Virus record (IMG/VR): IMGVR_UViG_3300002123_000018
Coordinates: 7,381-37,291 of that record
Source: a virus
Strand: one strand, 5' to 3'
DNA: 29,911 bases
Shown: positions 29,403 through 29,911 of the stretch, piece after piece
How the letters are laid out: the number at the start of each line of letters is the position of its first letter
How positions within the stretch are numbered: the stretch's first letter is position 1
Translations under genes and position numbers: made by a program
Notes under the pieces: generated by a model
The model's input: only the letters and a program-made list of their open reading frames with translations
Told to the model about the DNA's origin: nothing
Databases searched by the model: none

Positions 29403-29911
29403 ATGGAAAACAAGAAGCAAGAAATGATCCAAAAGGTTTTGAAGTTGTTGGAGCTTGGGAATGATGATAAGAATTCCAATAGCAATGAAGCTGAAAGCGC
29501 AAAAAGAATGGCAGCAAAGCTTATGGCTGATTATTCCCTGGAATTTGCTGATCTCAAAGCTAATATCAACAAATCGGAGAACTTTGTCAAAATTGATGTT
29601 GATGGAGCTGAGGGTGTCAGAGTGAATTGGGAATTCAATCTTGCAGGATGTATTGCAAAAGTTTTTGATTGTAAGATTGTTGGAAGAACTGAATGGGTAA
29701 AAAACATTTGGGGCTTCTCCTTTCTGGGAACGAAAGGTGATTTGGATGTTGCAATCTTCTTTTTCCAATACCTGAGAAGGACTGTTGGAAAAATGAGTGA
29801 AAGCAAATATTATTCCAACAAAAATTCTGCTAACACTTACGCTTTTGGGATGACTATGACTTTAAAGGATAGGTTGGATGATCTCTTTGCGCGTAGGGAA
29901 GAGTTTATCCC
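29403..29911 (+). CDS. DUF2786-type protein (partial, runs off the window end)
   Basis: ATG 29403 with AGGAG 8 nt upstream. The frame is open for 169 codons to the window edge; the C-terminus is missing. Residues 1-45 (MIQKVLKLLELGNDD, then NEAESAKRMAAKLMADYSL) match the DUF2786 pattern, a short helical domain often at the N-terminus of phage proteins. Residues about 60-160 (VNWEFNLAGCIAKVFDCKIV, then WGFSFLGTKGDLDVAIFFFQ) resemble the DUF7168-type domain that usually follows. These proteins are common in phage early regions, with unknown function; a DNA- or protein-binding role is assumed. It has two minus-strand shadow frames. Confidence 0.83.
   Translation, partial: MENKKQEMIQKVLKLLELGNDDKNSNSNEAESAKRMAAKLMADYSLEFADLKANINKSENFVKIDVDGAEGVRVNWEFNLAGCIAKVFDCKIVGRTEWVKNIWGFSFLGTKGDLDVAIFFFQYLRRTVGKMSESKYYSNKNSANTYAFGMTMTLKDRLDDLFARREEFI

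Noticed and set aside
29342-29467. Plus-strand frame of about 41 codons starting ATG 29342
   Set aside because: It overlaps the DUF2786-type gene in another frame and its start lies inside a hairpin.
29382-29806. Two minus-strand frames over the DUF2786-type gene
   Set aside because: They are antisense shadows of a recognisable gene with a good start on the plus strand.
1-29911. tRNA genes, integrase or transposase genes
   Set aside because: None recognised by eye on either strand, so temperate lifestyle cannot be claimed or excluded from this window.

Overview
This window is part of the genome of a tailed bacteriophage (or prophage). It is A+T-rich and uses strong AAGGAGG-type ribosome binding sites and tightly packed genes. 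A long leftward (minus-strand) operon runs in the standard order of a long-tailed, non-contractile (siphovirus-type) phage: small terminase candidate, large terminase, portal, protease/scaffold, decoration protein, lambda gpE-type major capsid protein, adaptor, head stopper, tail completion, tail terminator, tail tube, tail assembly chaperones, tape measure and first tail-tip proteins. No sheath gene is seen. The host cannot be named from the sequence; good Shine-Dalgarno sites argue against Bacteroidetes, and the radical-SAM enzymes would suit an anaerobe.

Layout, right to left. 28344-29911: a rightward operon starts at a very good sigma70-type promoter and carries small genes and a DUF2786-type gene cut by the window end. 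27487-28016: a leftward single gene with its own promoter and terminator. 26329-27439: a non-coding block with a GC-rich hairpin, three 29-bp direct repeats and a pyrimidine-rich repeat tract; it looks like a replication origin, a packaging (cos/pac) site or a regulatory hub. 16267-26328: packaging and head genes behind tandem promoters, with further promoters in front of portal and protease. 7545-16229: ten non-structural genes inside the morphogenesis operon: a GT4-GT9 fusion, a GT2 glycosyltransferase, an SGNH-like esterase, two radical-SAM proteins, three class I methyltransferases, a second GT-A-like protein and a small degenerate GT-like protein. 1-7517: connector-completion and tail genes.

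The most unusual part is the 8.7-kb enzyme cassette between the head-closure gene and the tail-completion gene. Almost every junction in it is a stop/start overlap (TAATG or ATGA), so it is probably translated as a block together with the virion proteins. The simplest reading is a late-expressed system that builds and attaches a modified (glycosylated, methylated, possibly acylated) decoration to the virion, or remodels a host surface glycan. The substrate is unknown.

A second clear result is a programmed -1 frameshift in the tail chaperone gene: the run of eight A residues at 4563-4570 lies directly after a stop codon in the -1 frame, and that frame is then open through the downstream T-type sequence, giving a predicted 244-residue G-T fusion as in phage lambda.
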